A DNA stretch of 64,000 nucleotides from Clostridiales bacterium (GCA_015069465.1 SVIO01000004.1:62001-126000); one strand, 5' to 3'; numbered from the stretch's first letter, positions 9,226 through 19,191 are shown. Notes: a model not told the origin generated them from the sequence alone. Translations and numbers: made by a program.

Positions 9226-9755
9226 TAGAATTTAAGGGGACTACGATTTGTGCCGTTAAAAAGAACGGAAAAACGGCAATTGCTGGCGACGGGCAAGTTA
9301 CAATGTCGCAATCTGTTATATTTAAGAGCAATGCCGTTAAGGTTAGAAGAATATATAATGGCAATGTAATCTTAGGTTTTGCAGGCTCTGTTTCTGATGC
9401 TTTTACACTTTCTGAAAGATTTGAAGAAATGCTAAACAAATATTCAGGCAATTTAATGAGAAGTGCCGTTGAACTTGCTGAACTTTGGCGCTCTGATAAG
9501 GCAAGAAAGTTAGAAGCAATGATGATAACAGCCGATAAGGATACTCTTCTTGTAGTTTCAGGCACGGGCGAAGTTATAGAGCCAGATGGTGGAGTATGTG
9601 CTATCGGTAGTGGTGGAAACTATGCGCTTGCAGCAGCAAGGGCACTCACAAAAGAAACAGATTATTCGGCTGAAGAAATTGCACAAAAATCACTTAAAAT
9701 TGCAAGTGAAATTTGCGTGTTTACAAACGACAATATTACTTGCGAAGTTATTTAA
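9222..9755 (+). CDS. hslV: ATP-dependent protease subunit HslV (ClpQ)
   Basis: HslV is the proteasome-beta-like peptidase that forms a dodecamer capped by HslU. The protein opens [20 protein letters not shown]; the catalytic Thr is expected at the first T of TTICAV after removal of a six-residue leader, as in other Firmicutes Hsl[10 protein letters not shown] follows at about residues 25-33, and [14 protein letters not shown] near 128-141. Length 177 is normal. It overlaps trmFO by four bases and is followed by hslU after 11 bases. In Bacillus, xerC/codV lies between trmFO and hslV; it is absent here. Confidence 0.96.
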   Translation: MIEFKGTTICAVKKNGKTAIAGDGQVTMSQSVIFKSNAVKVRRIYNGNVILGFAGSVSDAFTLSERFEEMLNKYSGNLMRSAVELAELWRSDKARKLEAMMITADKDTLLVVSGTGEVIEPDGGVCAIGSGGNYALAAARALTKETDYSAEEIAQKSLKIASEICVFTNDNITCEVI

Positions 9756-9766
9756 GGGGGAGAAAT

Positions 9767-11071
9767 ATGCAGTTAAGTCCAAAACAAATAGTTAACGAAT
9801 TAGACAAGTATATAATCGGTCAAAACAGTGCAAAAAAGGCAGTTGCTATCGCACTTAGAAATAGATATAGAAGAAGCCAACTATCTATTGAAGAAATGGC
9901 TGAAATAACACCAAAAAACATTATTATGAAAGGCCCAACAGGCGTTGGTAAAACAGAAATTGCAAGAAGGCTTGCTCGCCTTGTGGGTGCACCTTTCGTA
10001 AAGGTAGAAGCAACTAAGTATACCGAAGTAGGTTATGTAGGTAGAGACGTTGAGTCTATGATAAGAGACCTTGTTGAGTGTGCCGTTAGACTTGTAAAAG
10101 AAGAAAGATTCAAAAAGGTAACCGAAAAGGCTGAAGGTGCAGTAAACTTTAAACTAGCAAAAATAGTTGCAGAAGTTCGTCGTTTAGATAGGGGCGAAAC
10201 ACCACAAGACATTTTTGAAAAGAATATTTTAGAAGGCTTAAAGAAAGGCTACTATGACAACGAAGTTATAGAGATAGAAATAGTCGACGCACCAAAGCAA
10301 ATGGAACTTATCCCAGGTGCTGGAGAAATAAGCCTTGGCAGTATTTTTGGCGACATGATGCCAAAAAAGAAGAAAAAGAGAAAATTAACAGTTAAAGAAG
10401 CAAGAAAGATTCTTCTCGATGAAGAAGCAGATAAACTTATCGATAAAGATTCGGTTAATGAAGAAGCAATTCGCCGTGCAGAAAACGAAGGTATTATCTT
10501 TATTGATGAAATCGATAAAATTGCTGCACGCACAAATAAGGGTGGTGGACAAGATGTTTCAAGAGAAGGCGTTCAAAGGGACATTTTGCCTATCGTTGAA
10601 GGCTCAACGGTTATGACCAAGTATGGTGCAATCAAAACCGATTACATTTTGTTTATCGCAGCAGGTGCTTTCCACATTTCAAAGGTAAGCGACTTAATCC
10701 CAGAACTACAAGGTCGTTTTCCAATCTTAGTTGAACTAAACAGCCTTTCAAAGCAAGACTTTATTGACATTTTAACTATTCCAAAAAATGCAATAACAAT
10801 TCAGTATGCAACACTTTTAAAAGTTGACGGCGTTGACCTAAAGTTCACAGATGACGCAATTAGTGAGATTGCAAGAATATCAGAAGAAATGAACATGACA
10901 AGTGAAGATATCGGTGCAAGAAGACTTCACACAGTTATGGAAAACCTACTTGAAGACACTTCTTTTGAAGCAGACGGCAGTATGAAAGAAGTTATTATCG
11001 ATAAAGAATTTGTTGTAAACAAGTTAGGCATAGAAGCAAAGACAAAAGATTTGAAAAAGTATATACTATAA
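9767..11071 (+). CDS. hslU: ATP-dependent protease ATPase subunit HslU (ClpY)
   Basis: HslU is the AAA+ unfoldase partner of HslV. I place the start at ATG 9767 ([19 protein letters not shown]), 12 bases after the hslV stop and close behind an AAGGGGG site; the longer open frame reaches back into hslV without homology. Walker [10 protein letters not shown] lies near residue 57, the [20 protein letters not shown] pore-loop region near 70-90, Walker B FIDEIDKI near 245, and the C-terminal [14 protein letters not shown] sensor-2 region near 386. The C-terminus ends in YIL, in keeping with the tail that inserts into HslV. Length is 434. Confidence 0.96.
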   Translation: MQLSPKQIVNELDKYIIGQNSAKKAVAIALRNRYRRSQLSIEEMAEITPKNIIMKGPTGVGKTEIARRLARLVGAPFVKVEATKYTEVGYVGRDVESMIRDLVECAVRLVKEERFKKVTEKAEGAVNFKLAKIVAEVRRLDRGETPQDIFEKNILEGLKKGYYDNEVIEIEIVDAPKQMELIPGAGEISLGSIFGDMMPKKKKKRKLTVKEARKILLDEEADKLIDKDSVNEEAIRRAENEGIIFIDEIDKIAARTNKGGGQDVSREGVQRDILPIVEGSTVMTKYGAIKTDYILFIAAGAFHISKVSDLIPELQGRFPILVELNSLSKQDFIDILTIPKNAITIQYATLLKVDGVDLKFTDDAISEIARISEEMNMTSEDIGARRLHTVMENLLEDTSFEADGSMKEVIIDKEFVVNKLGIEAKTKDLKKYIL

Positions 11072-11083
11072 AGGAAAGAAAAC

Positions 11084-12322
11084 ATGATAAATATTCCAAA
11101 GGGCACAAAAGACGTTTTGCCCTATGATAGTTATAAGTGGCAGTTTATAGAAAAGACAGCACGAGAAGTCGCAAAGAATTTTGGTGCAAAGGAAATAAGA
11201 ACACCAACTTTTGAGCACACGGAAGTTTTTCTTCGTGGCGTGGGTCAAACTACAGACATCGTTAATAAAGAAATGTATACCTTTACTGATAAAGGTGGCA
11301 GAAGCATAACGCTAAAGCCAGAAGGCACGGCAGGTGTTGCAAGGTCATTTGTTGAAAACGGCATGCACTCAGGCGTGCTTCCTGCAAAACTATTTTACCT
11401 AACACAATGCTTTAGATATGAACGCCCACAAGCAGGAAGGCTTAGAGAATTTCACCAATTCGGCGTGGAATTTTTGGGAGCAACCAACCCTAATATCGAT
11501 GCAGAAACAATACTATTAGCAAAAACTTTCTTAGATAAGGTCGGCATCAAAAACGTAACCCTTTATTTAAATAGCATCGGTTGCAAAGAGTGTAGGGCTA
11601 AATATAAAAAGGTGCTTAGCGAATACTTAAGAAGTAACATCGACAGCATGTGCGAACTTTGTAAGGACAGGCTTGAAAAGAATCCACTTAGGATTTTAGA
11701 TTGCAAAAACGAAAATTGCAAAAAGATAAATGAAAAAGCGCCTGTAATTTTAGATTATCTATGCGATGACTGCAAAGAGCATTTTGAAAGCGTTCAAAAC
11801 CTTTTAACCCTTGCTGGTGTTGAATATAAGATTAATCCTTATATCGTTAGGGGACTTGATTATTATAATAAAACGGTTTTTGAATTTGTTTCAAATAACA
11901 TTGGTGCACAAGGCACGGTTTGTGGTGGTGGCAGATACGATGGACTTATCGCCGAACTTGGTGGTAGTGACGTTGCAGGTATCGGCTTTGCTGTAGGCAT
12001 TGAAAGAATTTTGATGCTTTTAGAAAACTTAAATGTAGAAATTCCAAACGATAGCCAAATAGAATACTATGTTGCACCAATGGGCGAAAAGGAAAGTGAG
12101 AAGGCTTTTGAAATAGTAAGTATGCTTAGACAAAAAGGAATATCTGCTGACCTTGACCACATGAATAGAGGCATAAAGGCACAATTTAAGTATGCCGATA
12201 AAATCGGTGCTAAAAAGGTTATAGTAATAGGTTCAGATGAACTTGAAAAAGGCATTTTCAAAGTAAAAGAAATGTCAACAGGCAGTGAAGAATTTTTAAG
12301 CATTGATGAACTTGTAAAATAA
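11084..12322 (+). CDS. hisS: Histidyl-tRNA synthetase
   Basis: Class II synthetase charging tRNA-His. It opens MINIPKGTKDVLP, has the motif 2 region CFRYERPQAGRLREFHQFG near 108-126, the histidine-binding GLDYYNKTVFEF near 260, and motif 3 AGIGFAVGIERIL near 300. A cysteine-rich insertion (CKECRAKY ... CELCKDRL ... CDDCKEHF) lies at about residues 167-245, a pattern seen in clostridial HisRS and possibly metal-binding. The C-terminal anticodon-binding domain starts near 325. Length is 412. It follows hslU by 12 bases. Confidence 0.95.
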   Translation: MINIPKGTKDVLPYDSYKWQFIEKTAREVAKNFGAKEIRTPTFEHTEVFLRGVGQTTDIVNKEMYTFTDKGGRSITLKPEGTAGVARSFVENGMHSGVLPAKLFYLTQCFRYERPQAGRLREFHQFGVEFLGATNPNIDAETILLAKTFLDKVGIKNVTLYLNSIGCKECRAKYKKVLSEYLRSNIDSMCELCKDRLEKNPLRILDCKNENCKKINEKAPVILDYLCDDCKEHFESVQNLLTLAGVEYKINPYIVRGLDYYNKTVFEFVSNNIGAQGTVCGGGRYDGLIAELGGSDVAGIGFAVGIERILMLLENLNVEIPNDSQIEYYVAPMGEKESEKAFEIVSMLRQKGISADLDHMNRGIKAQFKYADKIGAKKVIVIGSDELEKGIFKVKEMSTGSEEFLSIDELVK

Positions 12323-12399
12323 ACGCAAAAAAATTGCATTGAATTTATTTGTATGGCTTATAATATTGTCATAATCATTTGATTAAAAGGAGAAAGATT

Positions 12400-12723
12400 A
12401 TGAATAGTATAGAAGACATTTTAGGCAAAGAAGAATTAGATAAGGTGCTTGCAGATAATAGTTTAACGCTTGTAGATTTTTATGCAAGTTGGTGTGCACC
12501 TTGTAAAATGCAAACGCCACTACTTATAGAATTTAATCAAGAAATGGCAGGAAAGGTCAAGATTATAAAAATTGATGTTGACCAAAATCCAGAACTTGCA
12601 AATAAGTATAGTGTTGAGTCAATTCCAACGATAATATTGTTTCAAAATGGAAAGGAAAAAGAAAAAACAGTTGGACTTACAACTAAAGCAACACTATCAG
12701 AAATGCTTATAAAATATTTATAA
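12400..12723 (+). CDS. trxA: Thioredoxin
   Basis: Small thiol-disulfide reductase. The active site is WCAPC (about residues 31-35) in the context LVDFYASWCAPCKMQ, and the cis-proline is in SIPTIILF. Length is 107, normal for TrxA. I choose ATG 12400, which follows AAGGAGA, over an upstream TTG that adds seven non-homologous residues. A TATAAT at 12359-12364 with TTGCAT 19 bases before it may be its promoter, a somewhat long spacing. No thioredoxin reductase is nearby. Confidence 0.94.
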   Translation: MNSIEDILGKEELDKVLADNSLTLVDFYASWCAPCKMQTPLLIEFNQEMAGKVKIIKIDVDQNPELANKYSVESIPTIILFQNGKEKEKTVGLTTKATLSEMLIKYL

Positions 12724-12762
12724 AATTAAAAAAAATAGGTGAAACACCAAGGAGAAATTAAA

Positions 12763-14013
12763 ATGATAGATTTAAATTCAATTAAAGCATTAGACCCAGA
12801 AGTGTATGAAGGCTTAGAAAAAGAACTTCAAAGACAAAGAAACAATATTGAACTTATCGCAAGTGAAAACGTTGTTTCAGAAAATGTTTTACTCGCAGCA
12901 GGAAGCGTACTCACAAACAAGTATGCAGAAGGTTATCCAGCACACAGATACTATGGTGGCTGTCAGTGTGTTGACATTGTAGAAAACCTTGCAATCGAAC
13001 GTGCTAAAAAATTGTTCGGTGCAGAGCATGCAAACGTTCAACCACATAGTGGTGCAAACGCAAACTTTGCAGTATACTTTGCAGTATTAAAACCAGGTGA
13101 TACAATTATGGGTATGAGCCTTGCTCATGGTGGACACTTAACACACGGAAGCCCTGTAACAGTTTCTGGTAAATACTTTAACTCTGTAGGATATGGCGTA
13201 AAAGAAGAAACAGGCACTATCGACTATGATGATTTAGAAAGACAAGTTTTAGAAGTTAAACCAAATATCTTTGTATGTGGCGCAAGTGCATATCCAAGAA
13301 TTATTGACTTTAAGAGAATTAGAGAAATCTGTGACAAAGTCGGCTGTTACATGATGGTTGACATTGCTCACATTGCAGGCTTAGTTGCAACAGGTCTTCA
13401 CCCAAGCCCAGTTCCTTATGCTGATTTTGTTACAACGACAACTCATAAGACATTGAGAGGCCCAAGAGGTGGTATGATTTTATGTAAAGAAGAATATGCA
13501 AAAATCATAGATAAGGCTGTATTCCCAGGCACACAAGGTGGCCCACTTATGCACATTATCGCAGCAAAGGCCGTTGCTTTTGGCGAAGCATTAAAACCAG
13601 AATACAAAGCGTATATGGAACAAGTTAAGAAGAACGCTAAGGCAATGAGCGAAAAGTTCTTATCACTCGGCGTAAAACTCGTTTCAGGTGGCACAGACAA
13701 CCACTTAATGCTTCTTGACCTTTCTGATAAAGACTGCACAGGTAAAGACCTAGAAATCATGCTTGATGAAGTTAATATCACTTTAAATAAAAACGCAATT
13801 CCATTTGACAAACAAAAACCATTTGTAACAAGTGGCGTTAGAATCGGCACACCAGCAATCACAAGTCGTGGCTTTAAGGAAGACGATTGCGAAAAGATTG
13901 CAGAACTTATCACAATGATTATCAATAAGAAAGAAGAAGCATTTGATTACGTTCGTGAAGAAGTTAAAGCACTTATCGAAAAATATCCACTCTACCAAGG
14001 AGTTATAGACTAA
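12763..14013 (+). CDS. glyA: Serine hydroxymethyltransferase
   Basis: PLP enzyme converting serine and tetrahydrofolate to glycine and methylene-THF, the one-carbon donor that TrmFO and others use. Start chosen at ATG 12763 behind AAGGAGA rather than the upstream GTG 12739. Landmarks: [10 protein letters not shown] near 33, [16 protein letters not shown] near 95, and the PLP-lysine site [14 protein letters not shown] near 222-235. Length is 416. The next gene, asnA, follows after 15 bases with its own AAGGAG site. Confidence 0.97.
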   Translation: MIDLNSIKALDPEVYEGLEKELQRQRNNIELIASENVVSENVLLAAGSVLTNKYAEGYPAHRYYGGCQCVDIVENLAIERAKKLFGAEHANVQPHSGANANFAVYFAVLKPGDTIMGMSLAHGGHLTHGSPVTVSGKYFNSVGYGVKEETGTIDYDDLERQVLEVKPNIFVCGASAYPRIIDFKRIREICDKVGCYMMVDIAHIAGLVATGLHPSPVPYADFVTTTTHKTLRGPRGGMILCKEEYAKIIDKAVFPGTQGGPLMHIIAAKAVAFGEALKPEYKAYMEQVKKNAKAMSEKFLSLGVKLVSGGTDNHLMLLDLSDKDCTGKDLEIMLDEVNITLNKNAIPFDKQKPFVTSGVRIGTPAITSRGFKEDDCEKIAELITMIINKKEEAFDYVREEVKALIEKYPLYQGVID

Positions 14014-14028
14014 GGAGTTATAACCTAA

Positions 14029-15012
14029 ATGCAATATAAATCAACGCTAAATTTGTTAGAAACAGAGATAGCAATCAAATTTATAAAAGATACTTTTGAA
14101 AAAGAACTTGCAAAGGCGCTTAAACTTACAAGGGTTTCTGCTCCACTTTTCGTTCAGCCAGAATCAGGCTTAAACGACAACCTAAACGGCTTTGAAAGGG
14201 CTGTTAGGTTTGATATTTTAACGCTAAAAAAGGACGTTGAAATTGTTCAGTCGCTTGCAAAGTGGAAAAGAAATGCCCTTGCTAAGTATGGTTTTAGCGA
14301 AGGTGAAGGTCTTTATACGGACATGAACGCAATTCGCCGTGATGAAGACTTAGATGCTTTGCACTCAGTTTACGTTGACCAATGGGACTGGGAAAAGATT
14401 ATCACCAAAAGCCAAAGAACTTTAAGTTACCTTAAAAAGACGGTTAAGGCTATATATAAGGCACTTAAAAAACTCGCTAAAGCCGTTAACGCAAAATATT
14501 CTATTTCGCACTCAATTCCAGAAGAAATTACATTTATTTCAACAAAAGAGTTAGAAAAAGAATTCCCAACGCTTACAAGAAAACAAAGGGAAAACGCAGC
14601 CGCAAAAAAATACGGTGCAATTTTTCTTTACCAAATCGGTTGGGACTTATCTGATGGCAAGCCACACGATGGCAGGGCCAGTGACTATGATGATTGGAAA
14701 CTAAACGGCGATATTATACTTTGGTATGATGTTTTAGATTTAGCGTTAGAAATTTCTTCAATGGGAATTAGGGTTGACCAAACGAGTTTGGTTAAACAAC
14801 TAAAAAAGAAAAACGAATTACATAAACTTGAAAATCCTTATTGCAAGGATATCATAGATGGCAAACTTCCACTTACTATAGGTGGTGGAATTGGTCAATC
14901 AAGACTTTGTATGTTCTTTTTGAACAAGGCGCACATCGGCGAAGTTCAAGCATCAATCTGGTCGGAAGAAATGATAGAAGAAAATGCTAAAAAAGGAATA
15001 TATTTACTTTAA
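14029..15012 (+). CDS. asnA: Aspartate-ammonia ligase AsnA
   Basis: AsnA makes asparagine from aspartate, ammonia and ATP; it is related to class II aminoacyl-tRNA synthetases. Recognisable segments are SAPLFVQPESGLNDNLNG near 38-55, SVYVDQWDWEKII near 112, and the motif 3-like GGGIGQSRLCMFFL near 288-301. Length 327 is the family's normal size. Its stop overlaps the start of the next gene by one base (TAATG). asnS, the consumer of asparagine, is 38 kb away in the same window. Confidence 0.94.
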   Translation: MQYKSTLNLLETEIAIKFIKDTFEKELAKALKLTRVSAPLFVQPESGLNDNLNGFERAVRFDILTLKKDVEIVQSLAKWKRNALAKYGFSEGEGLYTDMNAIRRDEDLDALHSVYVDQWDWEKIITKSQRTLSYLKKTVKAIYKALKKLAKAVNAKYSISHSIPEEITFISTKELEKEFPTLTRKQRENAAAKKYGAIFLYQIGWDLSDGKPHDGRASDYDDWKLNGDIILWYDVLDLALEISSMGIRVDQTSLVKQLKKKNELHKLENPYCKDIIDGKLPLTIGGGIGQSRLCMFFLNKAHIGEVQASIWSEEMIEENAKKGIYLL

Positions 15013-15728
15013 TGAAGGCATTTAATAGGGTAGAAAACTTAATAGGAAAAGAAAACTTAGAGATTTTAAGTTCATCATCGGTTGCCCTTTTTGGTGTGGG
15101 TGGCGTTGGTGGTTTTGTTGCCGAAGCATTAGTTCGCTCTGGAATTGGCAAAATTGCCGTTTTTGATAGCGACACGGTTGATGAAACAAACATAAATCGT
15201 CAAGTGATTGCAACAATTAGCACGATAGGAAAAGATAAGGTTGAAGTCATAAAAGAACGACTTTTATCAATAAATCCTAACCTAAAAATAGAGACCTATA
15301 AAGTTTTTTACTTACCTGAAAAAGCAAGTCAGTTTGACTTAAGTAAATATGACTATATAATAGATGCCGTTGACACGGTTAGTGCCAAGTTAGAGATAAT
15401 TTCAAGAGCCAAAACTTTGGGTAAAAAAGTTATTTCTTGCATGGGAACGGGTGGCAAACTTCAAATGGAAAGCCTAAGAGTATGCGATATAACAAAAACA
15501 AGTGGTTGCCCACTTGCAAGAGTTATGCGCAGAGAACTTAAAAGGTTAAATATTGAAGATGTAAAAGTTGTATATTCCCCAGAAGATGCACAAAAAAATT
15601 GCATAAGTAGTGGTGAGAGTGATAGAGTTCCACCAAGCATGATTTTTGTGCCAGCAACGGCAGGGCTTTATATAGCAAGAGAAGTAGTTTTAGATTTAAT
15701 CAATACAAAGAGAGAAAACAGTATATGA
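15012..15728 (+). CDS. tcdA: ThiF/E1-like ATP-dependent adenylating enzyme, TcdA-like
   Basis: The Rossmann fold opens at SSVALFGVGGVGGFVAEALVR cut here to its GVGGVGG core (residues 28-34) and continues with FDSDTVDETNINRQ (about 53-66), both diagnostic of the E1/MoeB/ThiF superfamily. The size (238 residues) and the SCMGTGGKLQMES segment resemble TcdA/CsdL, which cyclises the t6A base of tRNA to ct6A. Cysteines are present in CPLARVMRREL. Without a search I cannot exclude another ThiF subfamily. It overlaps asnA by one base and the next gene by four. Confidence 0.8.
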   Translation: MKAFNRVENLIGKENLEILSSSSVALFGVGGVGGFVAEALVRSGIGKIAVFDSDTVDETNINRQVIATISTIGKDKVEVIKERLLSINPNLKIETYKVFYLPEKASQFDLSKYDYIIDAVDTVSAKLEIISRAKTLGKKVISCMGTGGKLQMESLRVCDITKTSGCPLARVMRRELKRLNIEDVKVVYSPEDAQKNCISSGESDRVPPSMIFVPATAGLYIAREVVLDLINTKRENSI

Positions 15729-16261
15729 AAATTGTAATAGCATCAGATTTGCATGGTTCAGCATTTTATGCACAAAAACTAATGGATATTTGCTATAAAG
15801 AAGATGCAGATAAACTCATTTTACTTGGCGATATCTATAATCACGGCCCACGCAATGTGTTGCCAAAGGATTATCAGCCTATGAAGGTTGCTGAAATTTT
15901 GAACGGAGTTAAAGAAAACTTAATAGTTATAAAGGGCAATTGTGATAGCGAAGTGGACACAATGATATCTGAGTTCGATTTTGTAGGGGATATGCTTATT
16001 TTAAGTGGCACAAAAACCGTTTATTTAACACATGGTCATATCTACAATAAAGACAAAATGCCAAAATCAAACTTTGATGCAATAATTTACGGCCATTTTC
16101 ACACAGGCTTTATTGAAAGACAAGGTGAAGTGGTTGTGGCAAACACAGGCTCGCTCTCTCTGCCAAAAAATAACACTCCAAATAGTTATATAGTTTTAGA
16201 AGATGAAACTATAACCCTAAAAGATTTAGAGCAAAAAGAAATTAGAAAAACGACAATTTAA
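15725..16261 (+). CDS. YfcE/MJ0936-type metallophosphodiesterase
   Basis: Calcineurin-like phosphoesterase of the short YfcE type. Metal-binding motifs are in order: ASDLHGS (near 6, D-x-H), LLGDIYNHG (near 38, GD), IKGNCDSE (near 72, GNC/GN(H)-D), THGHIYNK (near 108) and YGHFHTGF (near 127). Length 178 is right for this group, whose members hydrolyse phosphodiesters in vitro and whose true substrate is generally unknown. The start overlaps the previous stop (ATGA). No clear terminator follows; an AT-rich stretch leads to the arginine operon. Confidence 0.88.
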   Translation: MKIVIASDLHGSAFYAQKLMDICYKEDADKLILLGDIYNHGPRNVLPKDYQPMKVAEILNGVKENLIVIKGNCDSEVDTMISEFDFVGDMLILSGTKTVYLTHGHIYNKDKMPKSNFDAIIYGHFHTGFIERQGEVVVANTGSLSLPKNNTPNSYIVLEDETITLKDLEQKEIRKTTI

Positions 16262-16300
16262 TTTATAAAACAATAAATAATATGCCCGAGCGCTTACACA

Positions 16301-16390
16301 ATGAATAAAATTATAGATTATTCACTAAAATATGCATAAAATACATATTTATTCACAAAAACTGAAATATTTTATAAAATTATTCATAAA
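16301..16390 (+). promoter_or_regulatory. Candidate operator cluster upstream of argG (ArgR-like boxes)
   Basis: TGAATAAAA at 16302-16310 resembles one half of the ARG box bound by ArgR (TGAATAWWWATTCA type). TATTCA occurs at 16319-16324, 16350-16355 and 16381-16386, exactly 31 bp apart, about three helical turns. A partial palindrome TATGCAT...ATACATA lies at 16331-16347. The position just upstream of the argG promoter fits arginine repression. The same TTATTCAC elements also resemble DnaA boxes, so the factor is not certain. No argR is in the window. Confidence 0.4.
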
Positions 16391-16405
16391 ACATAGTTAA
16401 AAATG

Positions 16406-16434
16406 TTGACAAACAAAATATAAAGGCATATAAT
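16406..16434 (+). promoter_or_regulatory. Promoter of the arginine operon
   Basis: TTGACA at 16406-16411, 17-base spacer, TATAAT at 16429-16434: a full consensus pair, 43 bases upstream of the argG start. Confidence 0.9.
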
Positions 16435-16476
16435 AAAACTCGAAAAAAACATAAAGATAAAAAGGTGGTATTCATT

Positions 16477-17703
16477 ATGGAAAAGAAAGAAATTAAAAAG
16501 GTAGTATTAGCATACTCTGGTGGACTTGATACTTCTATTATAATTCCTTGGCTTAAAGAGAATTATAACAATTGCGAAGTTATAGCAGTTGCTGGTAACG
16601 TTGGTCAAGCAGATGAACTTGATGGTTTAGAAGAAAAGGCGTTAAAGACAGGCGCATCTAAATTATATGTTTTAGATTTAACAGATGACTATGTTGATAA
16701 TTACATAATTCCATGCGTTAAAGCAGGTGCAATTTATGAAGAATATTTACTTGGCACATCACACGCTCGTCCTTGTATAGCAAAGGGTTTAGCAGAAATT
16801 GCTATTAAAGAAGGTGCAGATGCAATTGCTCACGGCTGTACAGGTAAGGGTAATGACCAAGTTCGTTTTGAACTTACATTAAAACACTTCTGTCCTGATA
16901 TGGAAATCATTGCACCATGGCGTATATGGGATATCAAATCTCGTGAAGAAGAAATCGATTATGCAGAAGCACATAATGTTCCACTTAAAATAAACAGAGA
17001 AACAAACTATTCAAAGGATAAAAACTTATGGCACTTATCACACGAAGGTTTGGACTTAGAAGATACAGGTAACGAACCATTATATGAAAAGGAAGGCTTC
17101 TTAGAACTTGGCGTTTCGCCAATCAAAGCCCCAGACAAGCCAACATATATTGAACTTGACTTTGTTAAAGGCGTTCCTGTTGCTCTCGATGGTCAAAAGA
17201 TGAGTGCAAAAGAAATCATCTTAAAACTCAACAAACTCGGTGGCGAAAACGGTATAGGTCTTCTTGATATCGTAGAAAACCGTTTAGTTGGCATGAAATG
17301 TCGTGGCGTTTATGAAACACCAGGTGGTGCAATTTTATACAAAGCACACAGCGTTTTAGAAACATTGTGTCTTGATAAGATGACAATGCACGAAAAACAA
17401 AAACTAGCCATCACTTATGGTGAACTCGTGTATAACGGACAATGGTTCACACCACTTAGAGAAGCACTTGCAGCATTTGTTGACAAGACTCAAGAAAAAG
17501 TTAATGGTAAAGTTCGCTTAAAACTTTATAAAGGTAACATGATAAATGCAGGCGTATGGAGTGAAGATTCACTTTATAGCGAAGAAATTGCAACCTTTGG
17601 TGAAAGTGATTATAACCAAAAAGATGCAGAAGGCTTTATCAATCTCTTTGGCTTGCCAATCAAAGTTGCAGCAATGGTAGAAAAAAATAAAAATAAGGCA
17701 TAA
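16477..17703 (+). CDS. argG: Argininosuccinate synthase
   Basis: ArgG joins citrulline and aspartate with ATP. The PP-loop motif [10 protein letters not shown] lies near residues 12-21, and the segments [11 protein letters not shown] (near 90), [14 protein letters not shown] (near 114) and the citrulline-binding YKGNM near 352 are in place. Start chosen at ATG 16477, nine or ten bases after AAGGTGG; an upstream GTG would add four residues. Length 408 is normal. It opens the arginine operon. A strong hairpin without a T-run separates it from argH. Confidence 0.97.
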   Translation: MEKKEIKKVVLAYSGGLDTSIIIPWLKENYNNCEVIAVAGNVGQADELDGLEEKALKTGASKLYVLDLTDDYVDNYIIPCVKAGAIYEEYLLGTSHARPCIAKGLAEIAIKEGADAIAHGCTGKGNDQVRFELTLKHFCPDMEIIAPWRIWDIKSREEEIDYAEAHNVPLKINRETNYSKDKNLWHLSHEGLDLEDTGNEPLYEKEGFLELGVSPIKAPDKPTYIELDFVKGVPVALDGQKMSAKEIILKLNKLGGENGIGLLDIVENRLVGMKCRGVYETPGGAILYKAHSVLETLCLDKMTMHEKQKLAITYGELVYNGQWFTPLREALAAFVDKTQEKVNGKVRLKLYKGNMINAGVWSEDSLYSEEIATFGESDYNQKDAEGFINLFGLPIKVAAMVEKNKNKA

Positions 17704-17712
17704 AACCCTTAA

Positions 17713-17742
17713 ATCCTGTGCGAAAAATCTTTCGCACAGGAT
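17713..17742 (+). other. Intra-operon 13-bp hairpin between argG and argH
   Basis: Perfect inverted repeat ATCCTGTGCGAAA (17713-17725) and TTTCGCACAGGAT (17730-17742) with a four-base loop. The 3' side continues AATTTCG, with no U-tract, so it is not a standard terminator. It may stabilise the argG 3' end or be a processing site. Confidence 0.8.
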
Positions 17743-17811
17743 AATTTCGTTAAAAAGGATATATAAAAACAAACCTAAATTGTGGATAAATCGCACTTAA
17801 ATGGAGGCAAT

Positions 17812-19191
17812 ATGGCAAAGATGTGGGCAGGCCGTACTGACGGCGTAACTAGTAAAATTGCAGATGAATTTAATAGTTCTATCAAAATCGATAGCAGAAT
17901 GTATAAGCAAGACATTTTGGGCAGTATGGCACACGCAAGCATGCTCAGTGCAAAAAATATAATATCAAAGCAAGATGCAGATATACTTATTGACGGTTTA
18001 GAAGGAATACTTGCTGACATAGAAAGTGGCAAACTTGAAATTGACTTAACAGCAGAAGATATACATATGTTCGTTGAACAAGTTTTGACCGAAAGGGTTG
18101 GCGAAGTTGGTAAAAAACTTCACACAGCAAGAAGTAGGAACGACCAAGTTGCACTAGATACAAGAATGTATCTAAGAGATGCGACAGAAAAAGTTGTTGA
18201 AAAAATAGAAGAATTGCTTATGGCAATAATCGGTCAAGCAGAAGAGCATAAGGCATCTATCATGCCAGGTTACACTCACTTACAAAGGGCGCAACCAATA
18301 ACTTTTGGGCATCACTTAATGGCATATGCAATGATGCTTTTTAGGGATATTCAAAGATTTATTGATAGTTATGAAAGAATAAACGTTTCACCAATCGGTT
18401 GTTGTGCTCTCGCTGGAACAACTTATGATACAGACAGAAGGTTAGAAGCCAAGATTTTAAGTTTTGACAGCATTGCTATGAATAGTATTGACGGCGTTTC
18501 GGATAGAGATTTTTGCATAGAATTTTCATCAAACTGCGCAATACTTATGATGCACTTATCAAGACTAAGCGAAGAAATATTGCTTTGGACAAGTTGGGAG
18601 TTTAAGTTTGTTGAACTTTCTGATGCTTTCACAACGGGCTCATCAATAATGCCACAAAAAAAGAATTCAGATATGGCAGAACTCGTGCGTGGAAAGACGG
18701 GCAGGGTATATGGCAACTTAGTGTCAATACTCACAATGCTCAAAGGACTTCCACTTGCTTATAACAAGGATATGCAAGAAGATAAAGAAGGCGTGTTCGA
18801 TAGTTACGACACAGTTTCAATGTGTTTAGATGTTTTAGCGCCAATGATAAAGAGCATGAAAGTTATAAAAGAAAATATGCTTTTAGCATCACAAAAAGGC
18901 TTTATCAATGCAACCGACCTTGCAGACTATATGGTTAAAAAAGGAATGCCATTTAGGTCGGCATATAAAATCGTTGGCAGTATCGTTAGCGACTGCATAA
19001 AAAACGGCAAGGTTTTAGAAGACTTAAGCCTAGAAGAATATAAAAAATACGATAATATATTTGAACAAGACCTATTTAATGAAATAAATCTTAATACTTG
19101 CGTAGAAAAACGAATTTCACTTGGTGGCACGTCGCCAAAATCAGTTGAAGAACAAATAGCGTGGATAAAGGAACAATTAAAAAATGTATAA
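17812..19191 (+). CDS. argH: Argininosuccinate lyase
   Basis: ArgH splits argininosuccinate into arginine and fumarate. It opens MAKMWAGRTDG, contains TARSRNDQVALDTRMYLRD near 113-131 and the superfamily signature GSSIMPQKKNSDMAEL near 282. Start chosen at ATG 17812 behind AATGGAGG; an upstream GTG 17782 adds ten residues that carry the ribosome site itself. Length 459 is normal. The last eight bases overlap the argC start, so coupling is likely. Confidence 0.97.
   Translation: MAKMWAGRTDGVTSKIADEFNSSIKIDSRMYKQDILGSMAHASMLSAKNIISKQDADILIDGLEGILADIESGKLEIDLTAEDIHMFVEQVLTERVGEVGKKLHTARSRNDQVALDTRMYLRDATEKVVEKIEELLMAIIGQAEEHKASIMPGYTHLQRAQPITFGHHLMAYAMMLFRDIQRFIDSYERINVSPIGCCALAGTTYDTDRRLEAKILSFDSIAMNSIDGVSDRDFCIEFSSNCAILMMHLSRLSEEILLWTSWEFKFVELSDAFTTGSSIMPQKKNSDMAELVRGKTGRVYGNLVSILTMLKGLPLAYNKDMQEDKEGVFDSYDTVSMCLDVLAPMIKSMKVIKENMLLASQKGFINATDLADYMVKKGMPFRSAYKIVGSIVSDCIKNGKVLEDLSLEEYKKYDNIFEQDLFNEINLNTCVEKRISLGGTSPKSVEEQIAWIKEQLKNV

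Noticed and set aside
13443..13925. A 160-codon minus-strand frame within glyA
   Set aside because: It is antisense to a highly conserved enzyme and reads as low-complexity shadow sequence.
16262..16400. Replication origin between the phosphodiesterase gene and argG
   Set aside because: The region is AT-rich with DnaA-like repeats, but dnaA, dnaN, rpmH and other origin neighbours are absent; operator sites for argG are a simpler reading.
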